Positions 8,061 through 17,324 of a DNA stretch of 53,973 nucleotides are shown in pieces. Within the stretch, counting starts at the first letter, position 1; each line of letters opens with the position of its first letter. Both the position numbers and the translations under genes were made by a program. The notes under the pieces were generated by a model. That model ran no database searches. It was not told the origin of the DNA and saw nothing but the letters and a program-made list of their open reading frames with translations. This DNA is from an uncultured Candidatus Saccharibacteria bacterium (GTDB lineage Bacteria; Patescibacteriota; Saccharimonadia; Saccharimonadales; Saccharimonadaceae): positions 1-53,973 of the forward strand of contig CANENS010000010.1 in NCBI GenBank assembly GCA_947428935.1. Direction: 5' to 3'.

Positions 8061-9701
8061 ATGTCGGCGAGTTTCTTTTTTTATGATTTGGAGACCTCGG
8101 GGTTAAATCCGCAGAAAGATCGGATTATGCAGTTCGCGGGACAGCGCACCAATCTTGATTTTGAATCGATTGGTGAGCCGGTCAATTTGTTGATTGAGCT
8201 ACAGGATGACACGTTGCCGAGCCCCTCGGCCATTATGGTGACTGGGATCACGCCCCAGATGACGAAGACGGACGGAATTCCGGAGCGCGAATTTTGTCGT
8301 TTTGTGGTGGAAGAGATGGCGACACCAGAGACCACGATTATCGGTTATAACTCCGTGCGTTTTGATGATGAATTTATGCGCGCGACTCTATGGCGCAATT
8401 TTCACGATGCTTATGCTTGGCAATGGCGTAATGGCCGCAGCCGCTGGGATTTGCTCGATGTAGTGCGCATGACCCGGGCCTTACGGCCAGAGGGGATTAA
8501 TTGGCCGGTGACGGACGAGGGCCGGGCGACGAATCGGCTAGAATTATTGACGAAGGAAAACGGGATTGAGCATGAGCATGCCCATGATGCGCTAGCCGAT
8601 GTCGTCGCCCTGATCGAGGTTTCCAAGCTGATCAAACAGCACCAGCCGCAATTATTTGACTATTTATACAAAATGCGCCAGAAAAAGCCAATTGGCGAGC
8701 TTGTAAACCTAGCGCGGCCGGCGCCATTCGTCTATGCTTCCGGGCGTTACCCGAGCAAATTCGAAAAAACCACCATTGCCTATCCTCTGGCGCCGGCCGC
8801 CAATCGTAATATCTTGGTCTATGATTTACGTTACAATCTTGATGAATTGCTAGATTTTGAGCAAAATGTTGAGGAGTATCGTCTCGCCGAAGACCAAGAC
8901 GCAAAAGAATTCACGCTCCAAAATGCCGATTTGCCTAAAAATCCAAATAGTAGTAAAGATAAGCATGATACATCGCAAAAAGCAAACCAACCGGATTCCG
9001 CCAAAGAAAAATGTCCAAAATTTGATCATACCAAACTTCCCGATGGAATGCGATCCCTGGCGCAAGCGGGAATTTTGACTGATTACATACTAAAGCGTTT
9101 GTCCGAGGGGAATTATTTTCCGATTGTCAAAAAGATGCAATACAATCGTTGTCCAGCCGTAGCGCCGCTGGGGGTTTTGAGCAAGGCCGACGGTTGGAGT
9201 CGGATTGGCTTTTCCGAGGAAATGTTGCAGAAAAATCTCGAAAGTCTGCGCCATCACCCTGATTTTGCCGCGCGCATGGAACGCCAGATTAAGGGTGGTT
9301 CTGGTTTTTCACCGGGCGACGACCCCGAATCTCAGCTCTATGATGGCGGCTTTTTGGATAGTCAAGACCTCGTTTATATGGAAGCGGTGCGCAACAATGG
9401 CGCTGAAGATCTCGCGGACTTTCATCCGCCCTTTGTTGACGAGCGTTTGCCAGAACTATTACTCCATTATAAAGCAAAAAACTTCCCGAGTAGTCTCACA
9501 AGTGACGAAACTGCCAAATGGGAGCAATATCGTTGCAGGCGTCTGTCCGAACAGGCACCAAAATTTCTAGCCGAATTACAAAAAATCCAGGCTTCGCTCA
9601 CCAAAGGCGAAATCATTAGCGGTCACAAAAATAGCGATTGTGAGTTTTATGCTGGAGAACTAATGCTTTGGTATCAGAGCCTGCTTCCGGGCGACGAATA
9701 G
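8061..9701 (+). CDS. sbcB: Exodeoxyribonuclease I (SbcB-like, DEDDh exonuclease)
   Basis: A 546-residue protein whose first 190 residues are a DEDDh 3'-5' exonuclease. They contain FYDLETSGLNP (first D and E), the ITPQM segment, IGYNSVRFDDEF (second D) and EHAHDALADV (H and last D). TTIIGYNSVRFDDEFMR and the later PLGVLSKADGW and NLESLRHHPDF segments are typical of exonuclease I rather than of the DNA polymerase epsilon subunit. The enzyme degrades single-stranded DNA in repair and recombination. E. coli SbcB has 475 residues; here a hydrophilic insertion at about residues 280-325, rich in K, D, N and S, accounts for much of the excess. It is transcribed alone from a leaderless promoter. Confidence 0.88.
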   Translation: MSASFFFYDLETSGLNPQKDRIMQFAGQRTNLDFESIGEPVNLLIELQDDTLPSPSAIMVTGITPQMTKTDGIPEREFCRFVVEEMATPETTIIGYNSVRFDDEFMRATLWRNFHDAYAWQWRNGRSRWDLLDVVRMTRALRPEGINWPVTDEGRATNRLELLTKENGIEHEHAHDALADVVALIEVSKLIKQHQPQLFDYLYKMRQKKPIGELVNLARPAPFVYASGRYPSKFEKTTIAYPLAPAANRNILVYDLRYNLDELLDFEQNVEEYRLAEDQDAKEFTLQNADLPKNPNSSKDKHDTSQKANQPDSAKEKCPKFDHTKLPDGMRSLAQAGILTDYILKRLSEGNYFPIVKKMQYNRCPAVAPLGVLSKADGWSRIGFSEEMLQKNLESLRHHPDFAARMERQIKGGSGFSPGDDPESQLYDGGFLDSQDLVYMEAVRNNGAEDLADFHPPFVDERLPELLLHYKAKNFPSSLTSDETAKWEQYRCRRLSEQAPKFLAELQKIQASLTKGEIISGHKNSDCEFYAGELMLWYQSLLPGDE

Positions 9702-9786
9702 ATAGCATATTCCCCTATTTTTACCACTAGCGCAATCGGAATGTAAGGTGTTGCAATGGGTATTTGAGTCAAACCTCGTCGCCCTC

Positions 9787-9815
9787 TTGACAAAAAGCGT
9801 AACCTGTGCTAGAAT
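9787..9815 (+). promoter_or_regulatory. Strong sigma-70-type promoter
   Basis: TTGACA at 9787-9792, a 17-nt spacer ending in TGTGC, then TAGAAT at 9810-9815. The spacer resembles that of the repeated promoter element at 26.9, 37.2 and 40.6 kb. The roughly 75-nt leader contains a GC-rich hairpin (AGGGCGC with GCGCTCT, about 9822-9842) followed by a T6 run at about 9855, which could act as an attenuator. Confidence 0.75.
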
Positions 9816-9894
9816 GGAAAAATAGGGCGCTTTGCGGCGCTCTGGTAGCTAGTGGTTTTTTCTGAAAGTGTTATCTGTAAAAGGAGGGGAATTT

Positions 9895-10596
9895 ATGGAA
9901 CATTATTGTTACGATTTTTATGGTGCCAGTGGGAATTTGACTAACACCATGATTTTGGAAGAATTCACGGGCAGATTAGTATGGCGCTTACGCGGTAGTT
10001 CTGAAGCTGGACAACTGAGCAGCGTGATCGACTGTATGGACGCGGTAAATCCGAAGATGGTGGGGGTTAGTAGTGTTGTCCTAGGGCGCAATATGCACTT
10101 GACGATCCACACCCTTAGTGAAGTTAAGGCGGTTTTCGTGGATTACTTTGGCGATCTTTGCCCGAGCGAACGAGCCCTATTGACGCGGATGCTGGAAGAG
10201 TTTTTTGCGCCCAGTGTGACCCACTTCGGCACTATTGAGATGTTCAAGGCAAGGGTTGTTTCGCCGCTAGGAGCTTTTGGGCAGCATGTCTGTTATGGGC
10301 GTGCGGCGATGGACTTGCCAACGGCTCGAGGATTAGTTAACGATATTGTGACCCAAGTCAAGATGATGCCGCTGGGGGCAAGCTTGGAGCTAGTGAATTA
10401 TCCGCACTTCGACGAATACGACCTCTTGCAGCCGATTGCAGAGTCGCACATTGCGGTGCACACGCACGCTGGTAAGTCGCTGATCGATGTTTTCTCCTGT
10501 AAGCCGTTTAGTGCTGAGGCAGTGTCGGAACTAGTGGGATGCACTCCGGTAGCAGAGACTATCCGCGGGCTGGGTATACCGCCAATGCTGCTGTAA
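9895..10596 (+). CDS. S-adenosylmethionine decarboxylase-fold protein, tandem domains
   Basis: An in-frame GTG lies at 9868, but AAAGGAGGGG sits 5 nt before the ATG at 9895, which I take as the start (233 residues). The C-terminal half (about 126-215) reads like a bacterial AdoMet decarboxylase (SpeD/SpeH). It has FGQHVCYG, a middle helix, then AESHIAVHTHAGKSLIDVFSC, with the Glu-Ser self-cleavage pair that makes the pyruvoyl group, the catalytic His and the catalytic Cys. The N-terminal half ends in a similar GRNMHLTIHTLSEVKAVFVDYFG stretch lacking the Glu-Ser pair, so it looks like a degenerate duplicate. The family makes decarboxylated AdoMet for spermidine, but some members have become arginine or ornithine decarboxylases; which applies here is open. 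It is followed after 36 bp by a small co-transcribed gene. Confidence 0.7.
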   Translation: MEHYCYDFYGASGNLTNTMILEEFTGRLVWRLRGSSEAGQLSSVIDCMDAVNPKMVGVSSVVLGRNMHLTIHTLSEVKAVFVDYFGDLCPSERALLTRMLEEFFAPSVTHFGTIEMFKARVVSPLGAFGQHVCYGRAAMDLPTARGLVNDIVTQVKMMPLGASLELVNYPHFDEYDLLQPIAESHIAVHTHAGKSLIDVFSCKPFSAEAVSELVGCTPVAETIRGLGIPPMLL

Positions 10597-10632
10597 TGAC
10601 AGACTGCGTTTGGGCCGAGAGGAGGGATCGTT

Positions 10633-10986
10633 GTGGCTTACTTCAAGAGGCAATTGACAGATCGGGCGTCGTCGCCAGAACTGCGTCAGCTTGGGATTAC
10701 ATGGGTGCATCCAGAAAATCCCAACCGCCAGTATATTCAAAAAATATCTAACTCGGCGATAGAAAATTATGCTTTTCGCGTCATGACCAACGGTCAGCAG
10801 CAAACCAGGAAGGAAAAGCAGGCCTTGATCACGACAGTGGAGGCGGCGGACTGGGTGGTTTTGACGAACGGTCGCGGATTGGCCGTGCTCTATTCGGAGC
10901 TTACGAATATCGAGCTGGGCGTAAAGCTGCGCGGCTGGATGCGTCAGCAAAACATGCAGATCGCGCGCTTTGACTGCCAAGATTAA
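10633..10986 (+). CDS. Small unknown protein co-transcribed with the AdoMetDC-like gene
   Basis: A 117-residue soluble protein starting at GTG, with GAGGAGGG about 8 nt upstream deciding the start. I do not recognise a family. It is basic in the middle, lacks cysteine except near the C-terminus (ARFDCQD), and has alternating strand-like segments (ADWVVLTNGRGLAVLYS). It lies 36 bp after the AdoMetDC-like gene and is followed by an intrinsic terminator, so the two form a bicistronic operon and are probably functionally linked. Confidence 0.65.
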   Translation: MAYFKRQLTDRASSPELRQLGITWVHPENPNRQYIQKISNSAIENYAFRVMTNGQQQTRKEKQALITTVEAADWVVLTNGRGLAVLYSELTNIELGVKLRGWMRQQNMQIARFDCQD

Positions 10987-11012
10987 GGCGCCTAAGCGTC
11001 GAATAAACCCTA

Positions 11013-11043
11013 AACCCTCGCAGGACTGCGGGGGTTGATTTTT
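11013..11043 (+). terminator. Intrinsic terminator
   Basis: AACCCTCGCAG pairs with CTGCGGGGGTT around a two-base loop and is followed by GATTTTT. It closes the AdoMetDC operon just before the uvrA promoter. Confidence 0.8.
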
Positions 11044-11067
11044 ATAAAAACTTACTATATAATATAC

Positions 11068-13950
11068 ATGATGGATGATGGTTATATCAAAATTCGCGGC
11101 GCTAGGCAGCACAACCTGAAGGATCTCGATGTCGATATTCCGCGGGATAAGTTGGTAGTGATCACCGGGCTTTCTGGCTCGGGGAAGTCGAGTTTGGCAT
11201 TCGACACGATTTATGCCGAAGGGCAGCGGCGCTATGTCGAAAGCTTGTCGAGCTATGCGCGCATGTTTTTGGGGGTTATGGATAAGCCGGATGTTGATAG
11301 CATCACGGGGCTAAGTCCAGCAATTTCAATTGACCAGAAATCAACTAGTCGCAATCCTCGCTCGACCGTAGCAACGGTGACGGAGGTCTATGACTATTTA
11401 CGCCTGTTGTTTGCGCGGGTTGGAGTGCCGCATTGTCCGATTTGCCATCGCGAAGTGCATCGCCGCAGCGTCGAGGATATCGTCGAAGAGGTGATGAAAC
11501 TGCCGCTCGGGAGTAAGCTGATGTTGCTGGCGCCGCTCGTGGCACAGAAAAAAGGTAGCTTTCAACATATCCCGGATCAATACCAAGCCAAGGGATTTTC
11601 GCGCGTGCGGGTGGATGGGATTATTTATGCGCTCGATGAGTTTCCGGAACTGAACAAGAATGATCGCCATGACATTGAGATTGTGGTGGATCGGTTCATT
11701 TTGTCGCCAGATTTGTTGAGCCGTATTTCAGGCTCGATTGAGCAGGCGCTCGAGCTCGGACAGGGGATTATTAAGCTCTTGCAGATTCGTGATAATTCCA
11801 CCGCGGTTGAGGGCAAGACGATTGGTGTCGAAAATAGCGATATTTATATATTTTCTCAGCGTTATGCATGTGAGCTGCATCCGGACGAGCTGATTCCGGA
11901 GCTCGAGCCACGCCTGTTTAGCTTTAATGCTCCGCAAGGAGCCTGCCCGACTTGTACGGGTTTGGGGACGCGTATGGAGATTGACCCGAGTTTGGTCTTG
12001 AATCCAAATCTGACCATCGCCGAAGGCGGAATTCGCCCGTTCAACCGGGTAACGCAAGAATCTTGGTGGCTAAAGCGGTTGGAAGCGGTAGGTGAGAAAG
12101 AGGGTTTTTCTTGCCATGTGCCAATTAGCGAGCTTTCCGAGGAGAATATTCAGAAGATTCTCTACGGTACAGGGAAGACGAAGTACAAAGTCGCGGTTGG
12201 CGGGCATGGCAAGTGGGGTGACGGTGCGACTTATGAATCGACCTACGAAGGGGTAATTCCGACGCTAGAGCGGCGTCATCGCGAGACGGAATCGGAGTTC
12301 ATTAAGAAAGATATCGAGCGCTTTATGCGCGTGCACGAATGTCAGACTTGTCACGGAGCGCGCCTGAAACCCGCAGTCTTGGCAGTGACGGTACACGGAC
12401 TCAATATTATGGATATGTGCAATCTTGATGTCGATGCCACGATTGAAGTATTGAAGAATGAGCTCGAGTTTACCGAGCAGGAAAAACTGATTGCCGAGCC
12501 AATTCTGAAGGAGATTCGCGAGCGTGTGCAGTTCATGCAGGATGTTGGTCTAGGCTATCTGGAGCTTGGACGGGCGGCGAATACTCTATCAGGTGGCGAG
12601 GCGCAGCGGATTCGCTTGGCGACCCAAATCGGCTCGGGGCTCCAAGGGGTTCTGTATGTGCTAGACGAGCCATCAATCGGCTTGCATCAACGAGATAATG
12701 ATAAACTAATTGCCACCCTGAAACATCTCCGAGATTTGAAAAACACAGTGCTGGTGGTTGAGCACGACGAGGACACTATGCGTGAGGCGGATTATCTGGT
12801 CGATATTGGGCCGGGCGCCGGCAAAAATGGCGGCCGGCTCGTCGCTGCGGGCACGCCAGCGGAGGTAGCGCAGAATGCCGATTCGATCACCGGGCAGTAT
12901 TTGTCCGGCCGCCGTGAGATCACGGTGCCAAAAAAGCGTCGCAAGCCGAAGAAGGATCAGGAATTAGTAGTGGTTGGCGCCCGGGAAAATAACCTCAAGG
13001 ATATTGACGTGCATTTTCCACTGGGAGTCATGACGGTGGTCTCGGGCGTTTCTGGATCCGGGAAGTCAACCTTGGTCAACAATATCCTTGCGAATGAATT
13101 GCTGGCGCGGTTACACCGCGCCCAGACGGTCGCGGGATTGCACGAGCGTATCGATGGTATCGAACATCTCGACAAGACAATCGTGATTGACCAATCTCCG
13201 ATTGGTCGTACTCCGCGGAGCAATCCCGCGACCTACACTGGAGTGTTTAACCAAATTCGTGAGCTTTTTGCCAAACAGCCCGAAGCGGAACTCCGCGGCT
13301 ATAAAGCCGGCCGTTTCAGCTTTAATGTTAAGGGCGGTCGTTGCGAGAATTGCCAAGGCGACGGCGTAAACAAAATTGAAATGCACTTTTTGCCGGATGT
13401 CTACGTCACTTGTCCGACTTGTCATGGTAAACGCTACAACCGCGAAGCGCTCGAGATCAAATATAAAGGCAAAGATATTTCTGATGTTCTGAATATGACG
13501 ATCGATGAAGCGGTTGAGTTTTTCGAAAATATTCCTGCGGTCTATACAAAGCTCAAAACTTTGCAAGAAGTCGGTCTCGGCTATATTAAACTCGGTCAAC
13601 CTGCTACTACTTTTTCGGGCGGCGAGGCGCAACGAATTAAGCTTGCCACCGAACTCGCCCGTCGTAGCACCGGCAAGACGCTCTACATTCTCGACGAGCC
13701 AACTACTGGCCTCCATACGGATGACGTTAACCGTCTGCTCCAAATTCTTGGCAAATTAGTTGACGGCGGCAATTCCATGATTATCATTGAGCATAATCTA
13801 CATGTGATTAAATCCGCCGACTGGGTGATTGATATGGGTCCCGAAGGTGGCCAAAACGGAGGTCAAGTCTGCGCCCAGGGTACTCCAGAACAACTGGCAA
13901 AAGATTCCAAAACCCCAACTGGCCGTTATCTGAAAGAAATCCTGGGTTAA
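11068..13950 (+). CDS. uvrA: Excinuclease ABC subunit A (UvrA)
   Basis: The damage-recognition ATPase of nucleotide excision repair. It has two ABC modules: an N-terminal Walker [10 protein letters not shown] near residue 31 and a second GVSGSGKST near 670, each with its signature (LSGGEAQR near 505, FSGGEAQR near 845) and Walker B ([20 protein letters not shown]). Zinc-binding pairs CPICH, CPTCTG with CQTCHG, and CENCQG with CPTCHG lie where UvrA zinc modules are expected. The length of 960 residues is normal. An upstream in-frame TTG at 11035 exists, but TATAAT at 11058-11063 lies only 4 nt before the ATG at 11068, so I take a leaderless start there (a second ATG follows at once). UvrC is encoded at 19.7 kb; uvrB is not in the window. 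Confidence 0.97.
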   Translation: MMDDGYIKIRGARQHNLKDLDVDIPRDKLVVITGLSGSGKSSLAFDTIYAEGQRRYVESLSSYARMFLGVMDKPDVDSITGLSPAISIDQKSTSRNPRSTVATVTEVYDYLRLLFARVGVPHCPICHREVHRRSVEDIVEEVMKLPLGSKLMLLAPLVAQKKGSFQHIPDQYQAKGFSRVRVDGIIYALDEFPELNKNDRHDIEIVVDRFILSPDLLSRISGSIEQALELGQGIIKLLQIRDNSTAVEGKTIGVENSDIYIFSQRYACELHPDELIPELEPRLFSFNAPQGACPTCTGLGTRMEIDPSLVLNPNLTIAEGGIRPFNRVTQESWWLKRLEAVGEKEGFSCHVPISELSEENIQKILYGTGKTKYKVAVGGHGKWGDGATYESTYEGVIPTLERRHRETESEFIKKDIERFMRVHECQTCHGARLKPAVLAVTVHGLNIMDMCNLDVDATIEVLKNELEFTEQEKLIAEPILKEIRERVQFMQDVGLGYLELGRAANTLSGGEAQRIRLATQIGSGLQGVLYVLDEPSIGLHQRDNDKLIATLKHLRDLKNTVLVVEHDEDTMREADYLVDIGPGAGKNGGRLVAAGTPAEVAQNADSITGQYLSGRREITVPKKRRKPKKDQELVVVGARENNLKDIDVHFPLGVMTVVSGVSGSGKSTLVNNILANELLARLHRAQTVAGLHERIDGIEHLDKTIVIDQSPIGRTPRSNPATYTGVFNQIRELFAKQPEAELRGYKAGRFSFNVKGGRCENCQGDGVNKIEMHFLPDVYVTCPTCHGKRYNREALEIKYKGKDISDVLNMTIDEAVEFFENIPAVYTKLKTLQEVGLGYIKLGQPATTFSGGEAQRIKLATELARRSTGKTLYILDEPTTGLHTDDVNRLLQILGKLVDGGNSMIIIEHNLHVIKSADWVIDMGPEGGQNGGQVCAQGTPEQLAKDSKTPTGRYLKEILG

Positions 13951-14089
13951 AAAGCCAACAACATACAGCAATATCCTTATCGACTGCAGGATCGGCGGCC
14001 GGAATTGTGTAGAAACCTTAAGATAAGTTTAAAAGTTATCAAATTCTACCAGAACTATGCCAAAAATGCCAAAAAAAGGTCATCTTCTA

Positions 14090-14118
14090 TTGACTTTCTT
14101 GACAAAGTATGCTATAAT
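14090..14118 (+). promoter_or_regulatory. Consensus-like promoter
   Basis: TTGACT at 14090-14095, a 17-nt spacer ending in ATGC, TATAAT at 14113-14118. It drives the orphan gene at 14164 through a leader of about 40 nt. Confidence 0.75.
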
Positions 14119-14163
14119 GGAACTATGTACCTTAAAAACGCAGAAAGGGAGGGGAACCAAAGA

Positions 14164-14763
14164 ATGGAAAAATATTCAATTTTTCAGCGTTTAGCCAAGG
14201 CAGGTATCTATGAGCGCCATGTGCGGAGTCTGTATTGTTTGGGATGGGAGAAAGTCCTAAAAGAGGTGGACGGATTGCACGAAAAGAGCATCGTCCTGCT
14301 CGGTCAGAACTATATTGATTGTGTGAATTGGGAACATCAGCGGTATCGCTGGCTTTATGATCTAAGCTTAACAATTTTGGAAGAGAGGCTGACGCTTTGG
14401 TCGCTGCTGCGTGAGCGTGGAGAACAGCGAGTGAGACTGCTTGAGCTCTTTCGGGTGTCGCTAAATGAGGGGCTAGTCGGAATGTTGGAAGAGGTTAACC
14501 AAGACTTGCCGAAGGCATGTCATATTACAAGGAGAGACGCTATGTTTCTCACTGCTTGGAAGCGAGATCGGGCGACGGCGGCGGAACAAGCGCTAGAGGT
14601 TGGCGTCACTATCTCTGAAGTGCCTAAAGTACGGCGGCGAATACTCGATGAAATGCGCCGAAACCTCAGGGATAATTACCTTATTCGCACAACCATGATT
14701 GCTTTGCCACCATATTATTATGGTGACGCGGCATACGATTGGGGATGCAAATATTGGCAATAA
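14164..14763 (+). CDS. Unknown 199-residue protein, possibly DNA-binding
   Basis: I do not recognise this family. GGGAGGGG at 14147-14154 supports the ATG at 14164; an in-frame ATG at 14125, 7 nt after the -10 box, is an alternative leaderless start. The protein is soluble, helical and rich in R, E and L. Residues about 115-165 (ITRRDAMFLTAWKRDRATAAEQALEVGVTISEVPKVRRRILDEM) could form helix-turn-helix-like helices, but that is only an impression. The tail PPYYYGDAAYDWGCKYW is aromatic and unusual. It is monocistronic, with its own promoter and terminator. Confidence 0.65.
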   Translation: MEKYSIFQRLAKAGIYERHVRSLYCLGWEKVLKEVDGLHEKSIVLLGQNYIDCVNWEHQRYRWLYDLSLTILEERLTLWSLLRERGEQRVRLLELFRVSLNEGLVGMLEEVNQDLPKACHITRRDAMFLTAWKRDRATAAEQALEVGVTISEVPKVRRRILDEMRRNLRDNYLIRTTMIALPPYYYGDAAYDWGCKYWQ

Positions 14764-14799
14764 TACTCGCATTTCTGCCGCGAAGCATAATACCATACT

Positions 14800-14830
14800 G
14801 AGCGCGAATTTTCGCGCTCAAACGTTTTTT
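14800..14830 (+). terminator. Intrinsic terminator
   Basis: GAGCGCGAA pairs with TTCGCGCTC and is followed by AAACGTTTTTT. It ends the gene at 14164. Confidence 0.8.
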
Positions 14831-15172
14831 AGACTACAACACGTAATAACATAAGAAGTTTATCAGAAGCTGTTGGGCGGCTGGATTTCAGTTGATAATT
14901 CCAAAATTTAGAATAAGTTTTTTCTAATCTTCCGTAAGGAATCGTGCTTCTAAGAAGAATTATTTTCAAGTTATAATTCCCAAACACTTTCTGTGATTCT
15001 GTAAATGCTATTTTTTGCGCTACTAATTCTGTTTGAGAGTTTATAATTCTAAAAGACACTAATTTTAGCTTTATAATTCTAGAGCTTATTCCATAATTCT
15101 GAGACTAAGCAAACCGTTTTTATCTAGTTTTATAAATATAAAATCTTTAGATTCTGCTTCTGTTTTATTATT
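14831..15172. other. AT-rich intergenic stretch
   Basis: No convincing gene. The sequence contains several ATAATTC(T/C) words at irregular spacing (about 14894, 14977, 15041, 15070, 15092) and no start with a ribosome site. It leads into variable-repeat cassette A. Confidence 0.3.
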
Positions 15173-15372
15173 ACTGTCTATGCTCGAGCAGCGGAGGGGG
15201 AAGCCGTAGTAGCGATAGTGTCCGATGACGGACGAGACAACGTCAGATGCACCAAAGCGGAGACTGTACGCATAACGAAGATCAGAAGAATTAGCCCGGG
15301 ACGACCATCCGTAACCGTTGAGGCCAGAAAACTCCAAACGACCGCTATTGATGGTGATGAACCCGCTGCGAA
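15173..15372 (-). repeat. Orphan variable-repeat cassette A (FISUMP/C-lectin C-terminus)
   Basis: On the minus strand from TTCGCAGCGG (15372-15363) to CCGCTGC (15194-15188), it encodes about 60 residues: LRSG, SGRL, GYGWSSRANSSD, YGFPLRC. It ends in the SSID tail type (TCGAGCATAGACAG). No start codon with a ribosome site and no promoter is apparent, and nothing upstream encodes the rest of a FISUMP domain. Variable codons keep the third base C or T. Confidence 0.8.
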
Positions 15373-15530
15373 GAACTAAAAAAATATGAAAAATGAATTT
15401 GCCGGGAAGCAAGTGATTATAAAAGAACTTATGCCCATATGATTAGAGCGAAGCCAAGATAGACAGAAAGATCGGCAAAAACACTCATAAAAGCTAAAAA
15501 CAAAAAATGCGAATAAATTGGCAAAAAGTC

Positions 15531-15559
15531 TTGACCGCGCAAAAACGCTTGTGTATAAT
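15531..15559 (+). promoter_or_regulatory. Promoter of the surface-protein gene at 15604
   Basis: TTGACC at 15531-15536, a 17-nt spacer, TATAAT at 15554-15559. A leader of about 38 nt carries GAAAGGA about 7 nt before the ATG. Confidence 0.75.
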
Positions 15560-15603
15560 AAGAATCACAAAGGTCATATAACAAAAAACGAAAGGAATAT
15601 TTT

Positions 15604-16212
15604 ATGTCAAAAATGACAAAAACCGTAGCTGCTTTGGGCGTAGTGGCTGGACTCGGTGTTGCGATGCTGCCTGTGGGTGCGTTCGCGGCTCCAGCCGACA
15701 CTGGTGCGGTCTATACCGGTCCGGCTACGCAGAATGTCACTTTTCAAGCGGCAGTTGATGATTATATCCAAATTACCGTGGCGGAAGCCCAAGTAGTAGC
15801 AGCGACTCCCGCCACTACTGCACAAAATGCGACTGGTAGTACGGGGCTCACAATCAAGTCTAATAGCACAAAAGGCTATACCGCTACGATCGCAGCTAAT
15901 ACCGGCGAGGTAAGAAACGAATCTGGTACTATCACCACTAATGGAACTGCTGACATGATCGGCACAAACGCTAATAACAAGATCCCTGGCGGAAAGGCTG
16001 TAACTCCTGGCACGAGCGCTTGGGGATATAAAATTGGCTCACTAACCGACATGGTGCCCGCTGCGACAACTGCGTCAACCTTTGCAGAGAAAACCACTGC
16101 AGCAGATGCGGATGGTGATTCATACACTTTGGAATTCGCAGCATCGGTCGATGCAAAGCAAGCAGCTGATACCTATACTGGTCAGGTTGTTATCACTGCG
16201 ACTGCAAAATAA
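15604..16212 (+). CDS. Secreted surface protein, WxL-like
   Basis: A 202-residue protein with a clear Sec signal peptide: basic N-terminus, hydrophobic core VVAGLGVAMLPV, cleavage after AFA. The mature part is Thr/Ala-rich with no cysteine and beta-rich, ending DTYTGQVVITATAK. This resembles the C-terminal strand of WxL domains, which bind peptidoglycan non-covalently, though the Trp-x-Leu motif itself is missing (there is a SAWGYKIG). The two next genes encode DUF916-like proteins, partners of WxL proteins in Firmicutes, which supports the comparison. It has its own strong promoter and terminator, so it may be an abundant envelope protein. Confidence 0.65.
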   Translation: MSKMTKTVAALGVVAGLGVAMLPVGAFAAPADTGAVYTGPATQNVTFQAAVDDYIQITVAEAQVVAATPATTAQNATGSTGLTIKSNSTKGYTATIAANTGEVRNESGTITTNGTADMIGTNANNKIPGGKAVTPGTSAWGYKIGSLTDMVPAATTASTFAEKTTAADADGDSYTLEFAASVDAKQAADTYTGQVVITATAK

Positions 16213-16231
16213 TTTTTGCAACAAGTCTTCG

Positions 16232-16262
16232 AAATATCACTCCTTCGGGGGTGATATTTTTT
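16232..16262 (+). terminator. Intrinsic terminator
   Basis: AATATCACTCC with a TTCG tetraloop and GGGGTGATATT, followed by a T run. It separates the abundant-looking surface protein from the downstream operon. Confidence 0.85.
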
Positions 16263-16294
16263 GGTCGAAGAAGGATTTTTTCTCTGTAAAATCC

Positions 16295-16323
16295 TTGAGT
16301 TTTTGCAACAACTTCGTTATAAT
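16295..16323 (+). promoter_or_regulatory. Promoter of the DUF916-like operon
   Basis: TTGAGT at 16295-16300, 17 nt, TATAAT at 16318-16323. AAAGGAGG follows just before the ATG at 16348. Confidence 0.6.
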
Positions 16324-16347
16324 GAAAAACAGTAATAAAGGAGGTAA

Positions 16348-17304
16348 ATGAAAATATTGAAGCGTTTTCGTAATTTGTTGGCGACATTTTTGTTAGCTTT
16401 CATATTTGCGATTAGTAATTCTAGCGGCTTTGCCATTGCGGCAGACGAAGCGAAGGCCGACCCGTATAACATGCGTGTTTCTCCGTCAAAAGCCGTAATT
16501 GAGGAAAAATTAGAGCCAGGAAATACTTATCACGGAAAGCTGAAGGTTAGTAACGATGGCACCAAGAAATTTAATTTCCAGGCTACTCCGACTTCCTATG
16601 CGGTTGACGGTGAGAGCTATACCCCGGTTTTCGACAAGGAAAATGATTATAACAAGATTCGTGAGTGGGTGACTTTGTCGCAAACGACCGGCGAGCTGCA
16701 ACCAGGCGAATCAACCGAGATTGAATATACAATCGAGGTCCCGAGTGACGCAAATGGTGGCGGCCAATATGCTGGTATTACCGTCCAGATGGTTCAAGAC
16801 AAGGAAAAAGAAGCCGAGAGCACAGGTTTTGATGTAACTAACCAGATCGGTTTCGTGATTTATGCCGAAGTTGATGGTGAGATCGAAAAGACTGGCTCGA
16901 TTGTCGACAACAAGATCTCTGGTTTCCGCTTTAGTCCGCCAATCAACGCAACCTCAGTAGTGGAGAATACTGGCAACACCCATTTTACTGCCAAATATAT
17001 TTTCAAGGTATTACCGTTCTTTGGCGATGAAGAGCTTTATACGAACGAGGAGAATCCGCAGACTGCGCTGATTCTGCCGGATACGCGCTATATGAATACT
17101 ATGACTTGGGAGGGGACGCCTTCAATCGGGATTTTCCGCGTGCACCAGACCGTGCAGCTAAATGACGAAAATAACACTCAGTCTACGGTGGAAAAGCTTG
17201 TGCTTGTTTGTCCGGCTTGGCTGGTTTTCGTGATTGCCTTGGTGCTCTTCGTGCTGATTTTCTGGATCGTAAGCCGAGTGCGTGGACGTAAGCATAAATC
17301 CTAA
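16348..17304 (+). CDS. DUF916-like cell-surface protein with C-terminal membrane anchor
   Basis: A 318-residue protein with a signal peptide (FLLAFIFAISNSSGFAIAA). Residues about 40-160 match the DUF916 (WxL peptidoglycan-binding) pattern: VSPSKAVIEEKLEPGNTYHGKLKVSNDG, then REWVTL, LQPGESTEIEYTIEVPSDANGGGQYAGI. A second beta domain (about 160-275) contains VVENTGNTHF. One membrane helix (about 288-310) and a basic tail follow. DUF916/DUF3324 proteins in Firmicutes bridge WxL proteins to the wall. AAAGGAGG decides the start. Its paralogue follows after 20 bp in the same operon. Confidence 0.75.
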   Translation: MKILKRFRNLLATFLLAFIFAISNSSGFAIAADEAKADPYNMRVSPSKAVIEEKLEPGNTYHGKLKVSNDGTKKFNFQATPTSYAVDGESYTPVFDKENDYNKIREWVTLSQTTGELQPGESTEIEYTIEVPSDANGGGQYAGITVQMVQDKEKEAESTGFDVTNQIGFVIYAEVDGEIEKTGSIVDNKISGFRFSPPINATSVVENTGNTHFTAKYIFKVLPFFGDEELYTNEENPQTALILPDTRYMNTMTWEGTPSIGIFRVHQTVQLNDENNTQSTVEKLVLVCPAWLVFVIALVLFVLIFWIVSRVRGRKHKS

Positions 17305-17324
17305 AGTGAAGAAGTGGAGGTGAA

